Assembly: GCF_001645385.1 (NCBI RefSeq)
Contig: NZ_LVHI01000023.1
Location: forward strand, 1-64,000
DNA from: Rhodococcoides kyotonense
GTDB lineage: Bacteria > Actinomycetota > Actinomycetes > Mycobacteriales > Mycobacteriaceae
Direction: 5' to 3'
DNA: 64,000 nucleotides
Every line of letters starts with the position of its first letter. Position 1 is the first letter of the stretch. Under the pieces are notes generated by a model. It searched no databases. It had not been told where the DNA came from and was given only the letters and a program-made list of their open reading frames with translations. The translations under genes were made by a program, and so were the position numbers. This document shows positions 49,696 through 58,179 of this stretch, one piece after another.

Positions 49696-51191
49696 CTGTG
49701 CGTGTGTTGACCGTGATGGTCGACGGGTGGCTAATCGAGGACGGATCAGTCCGGCCGCCCGCGGTGGGGGAGCCGTTGGCGATCAGCCTCGAGTTCTTTC
49801 GTTGCGCAGAACCCGTCACCGATCCGAGACTCGGGTCGATTCGAGCCGTCGCGCACCCCACGTTGGACCGCGAACCGTTGCGCCACCCCGATGGTCACTT
49901 GCAGTGGGAGACCGTACTTCGGGGCGACGGATGGTCGGCAGCATGGCGGGCAGATCGCCCGGTTGTCGGGCAGATCGCCGAAAATGGGAGCTTCTTCGTC
50001 GATCATGCCGGCCGGACTGAACCTGTGCGCGGTCTGGTGACGCGGGTTCGCAACGTGTTCGGCACGCTGGTCTACGGTGATCAGGGTTGGATTCACGGCA
50101 CGGCCGATACGCTCGAGTTGGAGGATATCGAGACGTCGCCGCGGTGGTTCGACAACGTCCCCGGCGACCGGGATCCTGAACCAGGCGACAGCAGGCGGCA
50201 CCACATGGGAGTGGTGATCGACCTCGACCTCGACAACGTCCCGCCGGCGCCGATCCGGCCTCGCGTCGTACCGTCGGCCGTCAGCGCCGCTGGATCGACG
50301 CTGTGGCTCCTGGACGGGGAGTTGCCGGTCTTAGTGCGTGTTGTCGATCCGATCGGTGCTGCGGCAGCGACTGAGTACGTGCTGCCTGCGGGTGTGGTGA
50401 GCGCGCTCGCGGATCCCCGACCACGACGGGTGTTCGCTGACTATTCAGGATGCTGGGTCGCCGGTAGATCGGACGTGTTGCGGTGCAACATTGTTGACGG
50501 CGTTGTGTCCGTTGTCCGGTTCGATTTGGGTCCCGTCCGATTCGCGACCGCCCGACAAGGTTCGTTGCTGGTCGTCACCGAAGACCACGTAGTCATCATC
50601 AGCAGTAGTGGTGAGCAACAGAATGTTTCGACGCCTAGCGGCGGTCTGCGCCCTGTCATCGATTGCGCTCCGACCGATACAGGTTTCCTGCTGCTGACGC
50701 TGGGACGTCCCCGCCGCACTGTCGAGGTTTCCGAGATCGACCGAAGCGGCTATTACCGTCCAGGTCATGAAATCGAGAGCCCCGTAGCGTTATTCGTGGT
50801 TCGAACAGTCGCCGGCATTCGAGTGTTCACCTACCACGGCGTCATCGACGCTCGGTCGGGCGAGACGTTACTCGCGCAGCGATTTCTGTCGGGCGGGCGG
50901 ATAGGTAACCATGTATGGATTGTTCAGCACCGCCCGAGCGGTTATGGACATCACGGGTGGTGGCCCGTCGACGACGGTGATCAGCTCCCGCCGAGAGAAG
51001 ACGGGCGATGGTTGTTCGTCGTACTGAATCCAGTCACATTCGCGGTGTTGTCCGTTCGGCCGATCAAGACGTCCAGGCCCGATGTCACTGTCGATGAGGA
51101 AGGCCGCATTTGGATTGCCGGGCTCGGTGTGCGCGGAATCGAAAGGGGCGGCAGGACAGTCGAACTCGACGTCGCGTCGCTTTTGTCCTGA
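49692..51191 (+). CDS. Protein of unknown function, possible beta-propeller, second of the pair
   Basis: 499 residues, almost entirely beta-like. The N-terminal third is a compact beta region (ISLEFFRCAEPV ... VLRGDGWSAAW ... YGDQGWIHGTADTLELED). The remainder has successive short strands of the type TLWLLDGELPVLVRV, SGCWVAGRSDVLRCNI, GSLLVVTEDHVVIISS, TGFLLLTLG and GRIWIAGLGV, as in NHL/WD-like propellers. No catalytic motif, signal or membrane helix is visible. ATG 49692 overlaps the upstream stop by 4 bp. A sensor or binding partner of the upstream protein is a guess. Confidence 0.7.
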   Translation: MTVRVLTVMVDGWLIEDGSVRPPAVGEPLAISLEFFRCAEPVTDPRLGSIRAVAHPTLDREPLRHPDGHLQWETVLRGDGWSAAWRADRPVVGQIAENGSFFVDHAGRTEPVRGLVTRVRNVFGTLVYGDQGWIHGTADTLELEDIETSPRWFDNVPGDRDPEPGDSRRHHMGVVIDLDLDNVPPAPIRPRVVPSAVSAAGSTLWLLDGELPVLVRVVDPIGAAAATEYVLPAGVVSALADPRPRRVFADYSGCWVAGRSDVLRCNIVDGVVSVVRFDLGPVRFATARQGSLLVVTEDHVVIISSSGEQQNVSTPSGGLRPVIDCAPTDTGFLLLTLGRPRRTVEVSEIDRSGYYRPGHEIESPVALFVVRTVAGIRVFTYHGVIDARSGETLLAQRFLSGGRIGNHVWIVQHRPSGYGHHGWWPVDDGDQLPPREDGRWLFVVLNPVTFAVLSVRPIKTSRPDVTVDEEGRIWIAGLGVRGIERGGRTVELDVASLLS

Positions 51192-51192
51192 C

Positions 51193-51373
51193 CGTTCGCG
51201 TCGAGGGCAATGTGTGCGGTCGTCGATCGGCGGTTGAAAGATCGGTCGTGCCACACAGCCATGAGCTCGTACCACTGGCCGTCGAGGTGGGTCGCGGTGA
51301 AGTCGTCGAAGCCAGTTGGGTACCCATCTCGCGCTCCATGCGTCGAACACGTTCGAACGCTACGAGAGGACAC
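51193..51373 (-). pseudogene. Possible truncated gene
   Basis: Reading the minus strand from 51373 gives a plausible protein segment (GFDDFTATHLDGQWYELMAV, then WHDRSF) that runs on into the 3' end of the opposite-strand gene, where it reads as antisense. It starts 11 bp after the stop of the next minus-strand gene. It looks like the 5' remnant of a small gene cut by rearrangement. Weak evidence; it could be a chance frame. Confidence 0.3.
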
Positions 51374-51384
51374 CGGCCCTTGCT

Positions 51385-51870
51385 CTATCGGTGTCTGCAG
51401 AGGGATCCGATATCGGCGACGACGCTCCCATCATGCGGGTCGACCCATCGTGCACCGGTCTCGTCGGCCCGTGGCCTTAACAGATACCGCCCTCGGCTCG
51501 GCCATTGTACGAATTGGTATCCAGCGAGTTTGTCTTGCACAACTTCCGCCACCCATGCGGCGGCATCGGCGTAGGACGCGTCCATCGACATTCCCGCGCC
51601 GCGACCGAAGCCGCCGATATCGTCGTTGCCATCCCAGCCAATGGACACGTGATAGTCGGGATCGATCTCGAACTCCCACGTCAGATGACGCATCGTCACC
51701 TCACGCCCCGCCCGAAGGCACTGCAAGTCGCGCCCGACGGCGTCGAGCGCACGCATCCATGCCTCGGGCGGATCGAACTCGGGATTGCCCATGGGCTGGC
51801 CTGCGCCGTCGAAAAGCGGGAACCGCCAGATCAGGCTGTCGCTCCGCAGCTGCTCCCACAGACTTCGCAT
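51385..51870 (-). CDS. Hypothetical protein, immunity-protein-like
   Basis: A 161-residue cytosolic-looking protein with no recognised domain. It is rich in Trp and acidic residues (WEFEIDPDYHVSIGWDGNDD), followed by a helix (DAAAWVAEVVQDKLAG) and beta segments to the C-terminus. The size, acidity and neighbourhood of similar small genes recall immunity proteins, but no toxin gene is visible. Function unknown. Confidence 0.6.
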   Translation of the reverse strand: MRSLWEQLRSDSLIWRFPLFDGAGQPMGNPEFDPPEAWMRALDAVGRDLQCLRAGREVTMRHLTWEFEIDPDYHVSIGWDGNDDIGGFGRGAGMSMDASYADAAAWVAEVVQDKLAGYQFVQWPSRGRYLLRPRADETGARWVDPHDGSVVADIGSLCRHR

Positions 51871-51953
51871 AGTTCGCCCTCTTTCGATCGTCGCGTCAGT
51901 CTATGTGCCAGTTGAGGTCAGGGGCGCACGCGGCAGCGCGGTCCGTTCGAAAG

Positions 51954-52364
51954 ATGAGAAGCTTGGTCCATGACTTTCGAAGCCACCGAACGCCGTTGAA
52001 CGACGACGACCGAAGCGAGTCCGGTGCGCTCACTGCGTTTCTTCCATTTCTGGGCGTGCTGATGGGGTGTGTCCTGGGGTGGTTCGGCGCAACGTGGGCA
52101 GTTCGTAATGCACCTGATCTATTGCCGATCTTCGCTGTGCCCGTGAAGGATCGGGCCTCGATTGCACCTGGCCCGCCTATCGCCTACTGGCTGACATGGT
52201 TGGTCCCGCCGGCGATAATGTACAGCGTAGGGGCGTTGGTGTTGTGGCGATCCCGACGGGGACGTGCGGTGGTAGCTAGTTTTCTGATCGGGTTCACGCT
52301 GATCTACGTCGGCTTCGCGTCGTTGTGGATTTCGCTGGACACTCAGGGTTTCTCTCCGAGCTGA
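51954..52364 (+). CDS. Membrane protein with three helices
   Basis: 136 residues with three hydrophobic helices (TAFLPFLGVLMGCVLGWFGA, AYWLTWLVPPAIMYSVGALV and VVASFLIGFTLIYVGFASLW). Family not recognised. The start is uncertain: ATG 51954 has no clear ribosome site and a TTG about 14 codons further in is possible. It is divergent from the 161-residue gene. Confidence 0.55.
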   Translation: MRSLVHDFRSHRTPLNDDDRSESGALTAFLPFLGVLMGCVLGWFGATWAVRNAPDLLPIFAVPVKDRASIAPGPPIAYWLTWLVPPAIMYSVGALVLWRSRRGRAVVASFLIGFTLIYVGFASLWISLDTQGFSPS

Positions 52365-52512
52365 CCTCGAGGGTTCTGACAGAGGTCCGCGTTCTGGTCG
52401 AGTATGCGGCATCGTCCTGGAAACGGTGTCTGCACTGATCTGCGATGGATCGGCGGGCCGGGTAACGCTGCGTCGGCCACGCCCACGGGACCGGCGCGAG
52501 AGCCAGTCGACG

Positions 52513-53067
52513 TCAGTCGATCGGGTGGCCGTTGGTACGGAGTGTGGGGAGCCAGGTGGCGAGTGTGCGTCCGAGCGTGGCGACCATTCGGGGTCCGTAC
52601 ACGCACAAGGTTTGTTCCCAAGGGTGGCCGAACGTGCCCTCGCTGAAGTTGTCTCGGCCGAAGATGTAGTAATCGCCGTTCGGGTAGACGGGCACGCGCC
52701 ACTCTGCGTGCTCCATTGCGGCGGCGTGGGCGTTCGCGTCGAAGCGGTAGCACCTGTGTTGCCAGTCGAGGACCACGAAGGTGGGGTCGTCAGCGAATTC
52801 GGTGACGAAGCACCGCAGGGCTTCGGCGTTGACCGCGTCTACTCGGGCAGCGGCGGACGACTTCGTGCGGATGGGGTCGGCGCTTACGTCGAAGGTTATC
52901 GATGGAGACGGTTCTATGATTGCTGGCCACGTCTCGGAGTCGATCCCAGGGCGAAACCCGTATCTACCCTCGAATATCTCCCAATACTGTTCCTGCACAA
53001 CCCTGTCCAGTTCCGACCACCCCGCGGGCAGCGGAGACCTGAAGTCCATGGTCAACTTGGTTGTCAT
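52513..53067 (-). CDS. DUF2716 family protein
   Basis: A 184-residue protein. The segments WPAIIEPSPSITFDVS and VPVYPNGDYYIFGRDNFSEG, then TFGHPWEQTLCVYG, match my recollection of DUF2716, a family of unknown function found in scattered bacterial islands. No catalytic residues are known. The start (GTT GTC ATG context) has little ribosome-site support. Confidence 0.7.
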   Translation of the reverse strand: MTTKLTMDFRSPLPAGWSELDRVVQEQYWEIFEGRYGFRPGIDSETWPAIIEPSPSITFDVSADPIRTKSSAAARVDAVNAEALRCFVTEFADDPTFVVLDWQHRCYRFDANAHAAAMEHAEWRVPVYPNGDYYIFGRDNFSEGTFGHPWEQTLCVYGPRMVATLGRTLATWLPTLRTNGHPID

Positions 53068-53339
53068 CAGCTCATCGTGCCAAGTCGACTTTCTTCAGTC
53101 GAATGGATCGTGGTCCATCGGTGTCTGTGTCGTGGCGTCATCAAGGCTGGGCTGACGGTCGATCGGTCGCCCATTCCGGCCCAGGCGCCCGTCTTGCGTT
53201 GCGCTTGGTTCCCGCGGCGTCGAGGTCATGCACGAAGACCTGTCGGTATTACCTGATGCCTTCGGTGCAGAGCACTGTCCCACTGTGGTCGGTGACGCCG
53301 TACTGGGTTACTGCACTGTGTCTCAATACCTTCGGTAGG

Positions 53340-53873
53340 TCAGGGTGATCGGTCGCCGTCCCATACCACCACTGCGTCGTCGCGAAGCCGGGCGCCGGCG
53401 GCGACAGGATGTAGGGACATTTTTCCATCGTGTGCGAGGTGATGCACTGTCACACCGTATTGCAGGGTGGCGACGTCGGCGACCAGGCGGCGATGACACC
53501 GCCACCACACGCTTTCACTGCACAGCATGGCAACTGCGCTCTCCGTCGAGCGTTCGAGCAGTTCGCCGATCGCGTCGGCGAAGTCCTGTGTTCGGGTGTA
53601 CGCAGCGTAAGCCGCGAATTGAGGGACTTGCCACCAAGTGTCTTGTGCGGGCTCGCCTGCCGGCAGACGGCGACGGCCACCGAGCCGAGGCTCGTGCAGG
53701 TACGCAATTCCGATCGCAGGTACCCACTGTGCCATGGCATCTGCTGCGACGTCGGGGTTTCGGCGACTGCCGGGGAATCTGCGGATATCGACGATCGCAT
53801 CGAGTTCAGCGGTGCGGAACAACTCGGTGAGACCGTGCCGATCGAGTGTGCCGTGCCCTACCGAAATCAACAT
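53340..53873 (-). CDS. DUF488 family protein
   Basis: A 177-residue DUF488 protein. MLISVGHGTLDRHGLTELF and IVDIRRFPGSRRNP form the conserved N-terminus, and CSESVWWRCHRRLVADV is the diagnostic Cys-x-Glu...Cys-His-Arg signature. Family function is unknown. AGGAGG directly abuts ATG 53873, closer than normal, and the frame stays open to 54035. Either a start further upstream is used or an earlier GAGGA serves. Confidence 0.8.
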   Translation of the reverse strand: MLISVGHGTLDRHGLTELFRTAELDAIVDIRRFPGSRRNPDVAADAMAQWVPAIGIAYLHEPRLGGRRRLPAGEPAQDTWWQVPQFAAYAAYTRTQDFADAIGELLERSTESAVAMLCSESVWWRCHRRLVADVATLQYGVTVHHLAHDGKMSLHPVAAGARLRDDAVVVWDGDRSP

Positions 53874-54253
53874 CCTCCTATCCTCGCCGATCGCACGACG
53901 GCAGGTTCGAGGCGCGCTGGTCAGGCATGCGTTCAGGACATCGACCATGGCCCGTATCTGCGCGTGTAGGGCGGTTACGAGTTCTGGGCGTCCTTCTGCC
54001 TGCACATGGTCGATGAGCATGTGCGCGCAGCGCAACGGCCGGGGTGGATCGCGAGGTCATGAACGCATCCCTTCGATTGGTTTGCGAAGCACCGAAAACT
54101 CGGCACGGACAGCGAGTCTGCGTTGTTGCCCTCGTCTAGCGTTCTACCTCAGTAAGCCGGCAGATGGTTCCCCGACGGGTACTTGTCGGGGGAACCATCC
54201 AAGGCGCGCACTACTTTGACCCGAACTTGCGAAGGTAGTTATTCCGGGCCACT
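53874..54253. other. 380-bp gap without a clear gene
   Basis: It contains an open extension of the DUF488 frame (to 54035, coding quality doubtful) and a hairpin at 54164-54198. Nothing else is supported. Confidence 0.5.
54164..54198 (-). terminator. Hairpin downstream of the PAS-ANTAR gene
   Basis: ATGGTTCCCCGAC (54164-54176) pairs with GTCGGGGGAACCAT (54185-54198, one bulged base) around 8 nt. There is no T-run on either side, so termination is uncertain. Confidence 0.4.
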
Positions 54254-55075
54254 TCAACGCTTACGTTTCCGCGTCGTCGAGGCATCGTCGAGAGCTTTCG
54301 CGCGCTTCTCGGCGCGCTTCTCCTTCAGTGACTGCGTCGGTTTTCGAAGAGATTTTCCTGGCATCCGGTCAGCCATCGAGATCGGCCTTTCGATAGTTGG
54401 AACTGTTGTCGGTTGGTCCATGAGAGGTGGACGAGGGGTGTGTGCGGTGAGGAGCAGATGATCGAAGCGCTCGCGCAACGGTGGCTCCGCCATGCCGCAC
54501 TCACCGACGGCGTCGAGCAAACGTGTTGCAATCAAGGATATTTCGGTACCGGTGTCGTGCGAGCGCCACATCAAAAGGTTCAGGGCTCGGTCGGCGGAAA
54601 TTCCGTAAACCAGCATCAACATTCCGGTAGCTCGATCGATGCGCGGCTGCGTCGTACCGACGCTGTGGCCACGCTCTGCGACGGCCAGTTCGACATCGTG
54701 GTCGTATGTTTCGGTGATGTCGATGTAAAGACCGGAGGTTTTCAGGTCGTGCGCTGTCGAACCCGCAGCTCGGCTACCCAACAGCACGACGTGTCGACAA
54801 TGTCCGCGGGTGTCGAGAATACGAATCTTCCGAGAAGTCGGCGTCGTGGATTCGGCCATTTTCGCCATGACACCGAAAGCGTGGCCGCGGTCGGCGTGGT
54901 GAACGTGGGAAAGGACCGTTGCGGTGGTCGGTGTCATGTCCTGGGCGGGGTATCCGTGTAACGCGGCCACGTCGGGAGACCAATGCCATCGCTCGTCTGC
55001 GAGGGAAAATGAGAACTTTCCGACGGGACCGAGCGGCCTCGATGTTTGCACTGCGAATGTGCTGGTCACATCCAC
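54254..55075 (-). CDS. PAS-ANTAR RNA-binding regulator
   Basis: A 273-residue protein. The N-terminal PAS fold (WHWSPDVAALHGYPAQDM ... SGLYIDITETYD) senses a signal. The ANTAR domain (RIDRATGMLMLVYGISADRA, then LNLLMWRSHDTGTEI) binds paired hexanucleotide hairpins in RNA to prevent termination. A Lys/Arg-rich tail ends the protein. The start is uncertain: no ATG is available, GTG 55075 and 55069 are candidates, and the frame runs to 55267 inside the GreA-like gene. It follows the GreA-like gene by 67 bp. Confidence 0.82.
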   Translation of the reverse strand: MDVTSTFAVQTSRPLGPVGKFSFSLADERWHWSPDVAALHGYPAQDMTPTTATVLSHVHHADRGHAFGVMAKMAESTTPTSRKIRILDTRGHCRHVVLLGSRAAGSTAHDLKTSGLYIDITETYDHDVELAVAERGHSVGTTQPRIDRATGMLMLVYGISADRALNLLMWRSHDTGTEISLIATRLLDAVGECGMAEPPLRERFDHLLLTAHTPRPPLMDQPTTVPTIERPISMADRMPGKSLRKPTQSLKEKRAEKRAKALDDASTTRKRKR

Positions 55076-55142
55076 CTCGTTTGCTGGGATGATTTCTCGG
55101 GACAGTAGGGCGATCGTCGGCGGAAAGGTGACGACCAGGACG

Positions 55143-55622
55143 TCACGCAATTCCGACGACGTGCACCGTGCACGACGAGCCCGTCGGAAGCGTGTACGTG
55201 CGTGTGTCGCCTGCCCTGCTGCCGACCAACGCCGCACCCAATGGTGACGTCGACGAGCAGGTATCACCTACGCCGGCATCGGCGAGAACGCCGGAACTCA
55301 CGAGAGTGAAGGTCTCGACGTCGTTGTCGTCGTCGCCGAATCGCACTGTGACGACGGAACCGACGTGGGCCGTTCCGTTCTCGACCGGCGTGCAGGTGGT
55401 GCTGCCGGCGATGAGTGCGTTCAGCTCGGCCATCCGACGGTCCACCGTGAGCAGTGACTCGAGTGCGCGATGGTAGGGGTCGTTGTTGTCGAGATCTCCC
55501 ATCGCACGATGTACTGCGACGTCGTGCGACAGCACCGTTCGTCGCTCGATCAAGACCGTCAATTCGTCGCGGAGATCATCCGAATTCGACGAGCCGATCG
55601 GCGCATTGTCGATGACAGTCAT
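55143..55622 (-). CDS. GreA/GreB-like protein
   Basis: 159 residues. The C-terminal half matches the GreA/GreB/Rnk FKBP-like domain (SVVTVRFGDDDNDVETFTLV ... SPLGAALVGSRAGDTRTYTL, then PTG). The N-terminal half is a short predicted coiled coil (DELTVLIERRTVLSHDVAVH) with acidic loop residues DLDNND. It may act in the RNA polymerase secondary channel, but whether it cleaves backtracked RNA is unknown. It is just upstream of the PAS-ANTAR gene, probably in one operon. Confidence 0.82.
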   Translation of the reverse strand: MTVIDNAPIGSSNSDDLRDELTVLIERRTVLSHDVAVHRAMGDLDNNDPYHRALESLLTVDRRMAELNALIAGSTTCTPVENGTAHVGSVVTVRFGDDDNDVETFTLVSSGVLADAGVGDTCSSTSPLGAALVGSRAGDTRTYTLPTGSSCTVHVVGIA

Positions 55623-55981
55623 ACTTTCTCCTAGCGCAGTGTTTTTGTGGCGGCGACGATGCGAATGCTGCTTCGTCGCGAGATAGGTTGGCCCTGCAAC
55701 TCAAAAAAGTGACGCAAAATGGGAAGCATCGGACGAGAATGGTCCGAAATGTTCAGCGGACGAGGCCGAAATGATCTGCGTTGCAAACGATCCAGTCGGA
55801 ATATGCGCGGATCGCACGCGAGGTGGTGAAGCGTCGAAACGCTAACCCACCTGCGCAACGTCGGGGATCACGGCCCACACCTTCTTTCCACTCGAAGTCT
55901 TGATGCCGACTGTAGCGCAGAAAAAATAAAAAGCCAGTCGCTGACGTCGAACGGCTACGCAAAACCCGCCCTACTATTTTT
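55623..55981. other. 359-bp gap between lysR and the GreA-like gene
   Basis: It holds the terminator-like sequence at 55921-55957 and the likely promoter of the GreA-like gene. No supported gene. Confidence 0.5.
55921..55957 (-). terminator. Terminator candidate after lysR
   Basis: Read on the minus strand, AGCC pairs with GGCT, followed directly by TTTTTATTTTTT (the A-run at 55921-55931). The stem is short but the U-tract is strong, about 25 bp past the lysR stop. Confidence 0.4.
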
Positions 55982-56872
55982 CTACTCTTGACGCCCGCGT
56001 ATGCCGATACGGTCGAGAAAAACCCGCGCAGCCGAATTGACCGGACGCCGCGTACGACTTACCAGCGCCAACGATCGCCGAGGCGCGGGGACGACGTCGA
56101 TGTCGAGCTGCTGCAGAGTCGGTCGTTCCTGCGCGATGGCCACGGGTATGACCGCGACGCCCAGCCCGCGTTCCACGAGATCGAGGAGACGACGCATGTC
56201 GCTGACTCGAAACGCTATGTCGCGCACCACTTTCGAATCGTCGAACAACGCGTCGACCACGGTTTGCAGTCCGACGCCCGCCTCGAAATCGACGTAGGGG
56301 TACTCGCCGAGCGTCGACAGTGCGACGCGGCGGCGGTCGGCGAGCGAATGGTTCGCGCCCACCACCGCCGTCAGGGGCTCGTCGTAGGTGCGTAGTGCGA
56401 ACAGGGATGTGGGCACCGGCTGCGCATCCAGGGCCACGAACGCGCAATCCAGCGAGCCTTCCTCGACTGCGTCCAGCAACGTCGTCGTGGTTGCCTCGCG
56501 CAGCACGACCTGCACCCTCGGGTAGTCGTTGTGGAACGTTTCGAGGACGGCGGGTAGGTCCACGGCGGTGAACGTCTGCACGGCACCGACCGCCAGTGAT
56601 CCCGATTCGAGGTTGTCCACGCCTCGGAGATCGTCACGGGCAGCGGCCACGTCGCCGATGATGCGGCGAGCATGTGAAAGCAGAACGGCACCAGCGGATG
56701 TCAGCAGGACGCGTCGCGTCGTGCGCTCGAAGAGCTGCGCGCCCACCTGACGTTCGAGGGCTCGCACCGACGAACTCAGAGCCGATTGGGAAATGTGCAG
56801 TCGCTCTGCGGCTTTGGTGAATTGCTCGAGGTCTGCGACCGCCACGAAGTGTTCGAGTTGTCGCAGTTCCAT
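55982..56872 (-). CDS. LysR-family transcriptional regulator
   Basis: A 296-residue LysR regulator. The winged helix-turn-helix (MELRQLEHFVAVADLEQFTK ... RLHISQSALSSSVRALERQV) is followed by a periplasmic-binding-protein-like effector domain. It is divergent from the MFS exporter gene across a 74-bp gap containing a palindrome, so it very probably controls that gene and itself. Confidence 0.93.
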   Translation of the reverse strand: MELRQLEHFVAVADLEQFTKAAERLHISQSALSSSVRALERQVGAQLFERTTRRVLLTSAGAVLLSHARRIIGDVAAARDDLRGVDNLESGSLAVGAVQTFTAVDLPAVLETFHNDYPRVQVVLREATTTTLLDAVEEGSLDCAFVALDAQPVPTSLFALRTYDEPLTAVVGANHSLADRRRVALSTLGEYPYVDFEAGVGLQTVVDALFDDSKVVRDIAFRVSDMRRLLDLVERGLGVAVIPVAIAQERPTLQQLDIDVVPAPRRSLALVSRTRRPVNSAARVFLDRIGIRGRQE

Positions 56873-56880
56873 TGTTCGAC

Positions 56881-56901
56881 TCTATCGAACGAAACGATAG
56901 A
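56881..56901. promoter_or_regulatory. LysR operator candidate
   Basis: TCTATCG-AACGAAA-CGATAGA is a perfect 7-bp inverted repeat with a 7-nt spacer between the divergent lysR and MFS genes, 8 bp from the lysR start. Confidence 0.6.
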
Positions 56902-56946
56902 AATTATGTGTTGGATCGATGAAGCGATTCTCGCGACGATGCAGTG

Positions 56947-58146
56947 ATGCGAACACGTGCAACTGCCGACGCACCACTGGACTCACGCCTGACCGCGGTG
57001 ATGGCACTGATTTCCGGCCTCGTGGTGGCGAACAGCTATTACGCGCAGCCACTGGTCGACGCGATCGCCGAGAGCCTGCACGCGTCGACCACGAATGTCG
57101 GACTGGTCGTCACTGCGAGCCAGATCGGGTACGCGGTGGGGCTGGCGATGCTCGTCCCTCTCGGTGACCTCGTCGAACGCAGAAAGCTGTTGGCCGTCAT
57201 GTTGACCGTGACGTGCGCGGCCCTCGTGGTCATGGCAGCAGCACCGTCGTGGCAGGTCCTGGCCAGCGCAGCCGTGATAGCCGGTGCGGGCTCCGTGGTC
57301 GGTCAGGTTCTGGTGCCGCTGGCCGCGTCGTTGGCCTCCGACGACGAACGCGGACGCGTGATCGGCAACGTCATGACCGGGCTGTTGCTGGGCATTCTGT
57401 TGTCGCGGGTCGTCGCCGGTCTCATCGCGCAGGTCGGCGGTTGGCGGGCTGTCTTCGTGGTCGCGGCGTCGTTGATGGTTCTCGCGTACGTGCTGGTGCG
57501 GACCCTGCCGACGGTTCCGCCCGACGCTTCGCTTACGTACCGGGGTCTGCTGGCGTCCGTCGTGGCATTGGTTCGCGAGGAGCGCGTTCTCCGGTGGCGG
57601 ATCGCGTACGGAACCACGACCTACGCGTCGTTCGGCGTCTTCTGGACGTCGGTGGGATTCCTGCTCGCGGGGCCTGCCTATGGCTGGTCCGACGCGCGAA
57701 TCGGGCTGTTCACGCTGGTCGGCGTCGCCGGTGCGCTGGCGGCGCGGTTCGCGGGTCGGCTCGCCGATCGTGGCTACGCGCAGCGCCAGACAGGGCTGTT
57801 CGTCCTCGCCACGTCGCTCAGTTTCCTGCTCCTTGCCGTCGGCGAACAGCACGTTCTGGCTCTGGCGGCAGGTGTCGCGCTGCTCGATCTCGGCATCCAG
57901 GGCACCCACATCAGCAACCAGAGCCTGTTCTACCCGCTACGACCCGACGCCCGCAGCCGACTCAACACGGCGTACATGACCACCTACTTCCTGGCGGGGT
58001 CGATCGGCAGTGCACTGTCCGTCGTGGTCTACACGTGGGCGGGATGGCCGGCAGTCTGCGCGCTGGGTGCCGCGTTCCCCGCACTCGGTTTCGTGCTGTG
58101 GGTGGTCGAGTCGTTTTCGAACCGCCGCTCCCACCTGCTACCTTGA
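56947..58146 (+). CDS. MFS transporter
   Basis: A 399-residue major-facilitator protein with about 12 transmembrane helices. The N-terminal half has NSYYAQPLVDAIAES and VGLAMLVPLGDLVERRKLLA (loop 2-3 motif A-like). It resembles drug or sugar exporters of the YbhL/ProP-like DHA1 type; substrate unknown. ATG 56947 or GTG 56944 could start it. Its TGA stop lies inside a BioQ-like operator. Confidence 0.88.
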   Translation: MRTRATADAPLDSRLTAVMALISGLVVANSYYAQPLVDAIAESLHASTTNVGLVVTASQIGYAVGLAMLVPLGDLVERRKLLAVMLTVTCAALVVMAAAPSWQVLASAAVIAGAGSVVGQVLVPLAASLASDDERGRVIGNVMTGLLLGILLSRVVAGLIAQVGGWRAVFVVAASLMVLAYVLVRTLPTVPPDASLTYRGLLASVVALVREERVLRWRIAYGTTTYASFGVFWTSVGFLLAGPAYGWSDARIGLFTLVGVAGALAARFAGRLADRGYAQRQTGLFVLATSLSFLLLAVGEQHVLALAAGVALLDLGIQGTHISNQSLFYPLRPDARSRLNTAYMTTYFLAGSIGSALSVVVYTWAGWPAVCALGAAFPALGFVLWVVESFSNRRSHLLP

Positions 58147-58158
58147 ACGCCGTTCAAG
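58142..58158. promoter_or_regulatory. BioQ-type operator upstream of bioY
   Basis: CTTGAACG-C-CGTTCAAG is a perfect inverted repeat containing TGAAC-GCC-GTTCA, which closely fits the TGAAC-N3-GTTnn form I recall for the actinobacterial biotin repressor BioQ. It overlaps the stop codon of the upstream MFS gene and lies 22 bp before the bioY start. Confidence 0.65.
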
Positions 58159-58179
58159 TTCGCATCACGAGGAGTGAGC

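Noticed and set aside
53061-53348. Plus-strand gene between DUF2716 and DUF488
   Set aside because: No ribosome site, no coding-like composition, and it overlaps both flanking genes.
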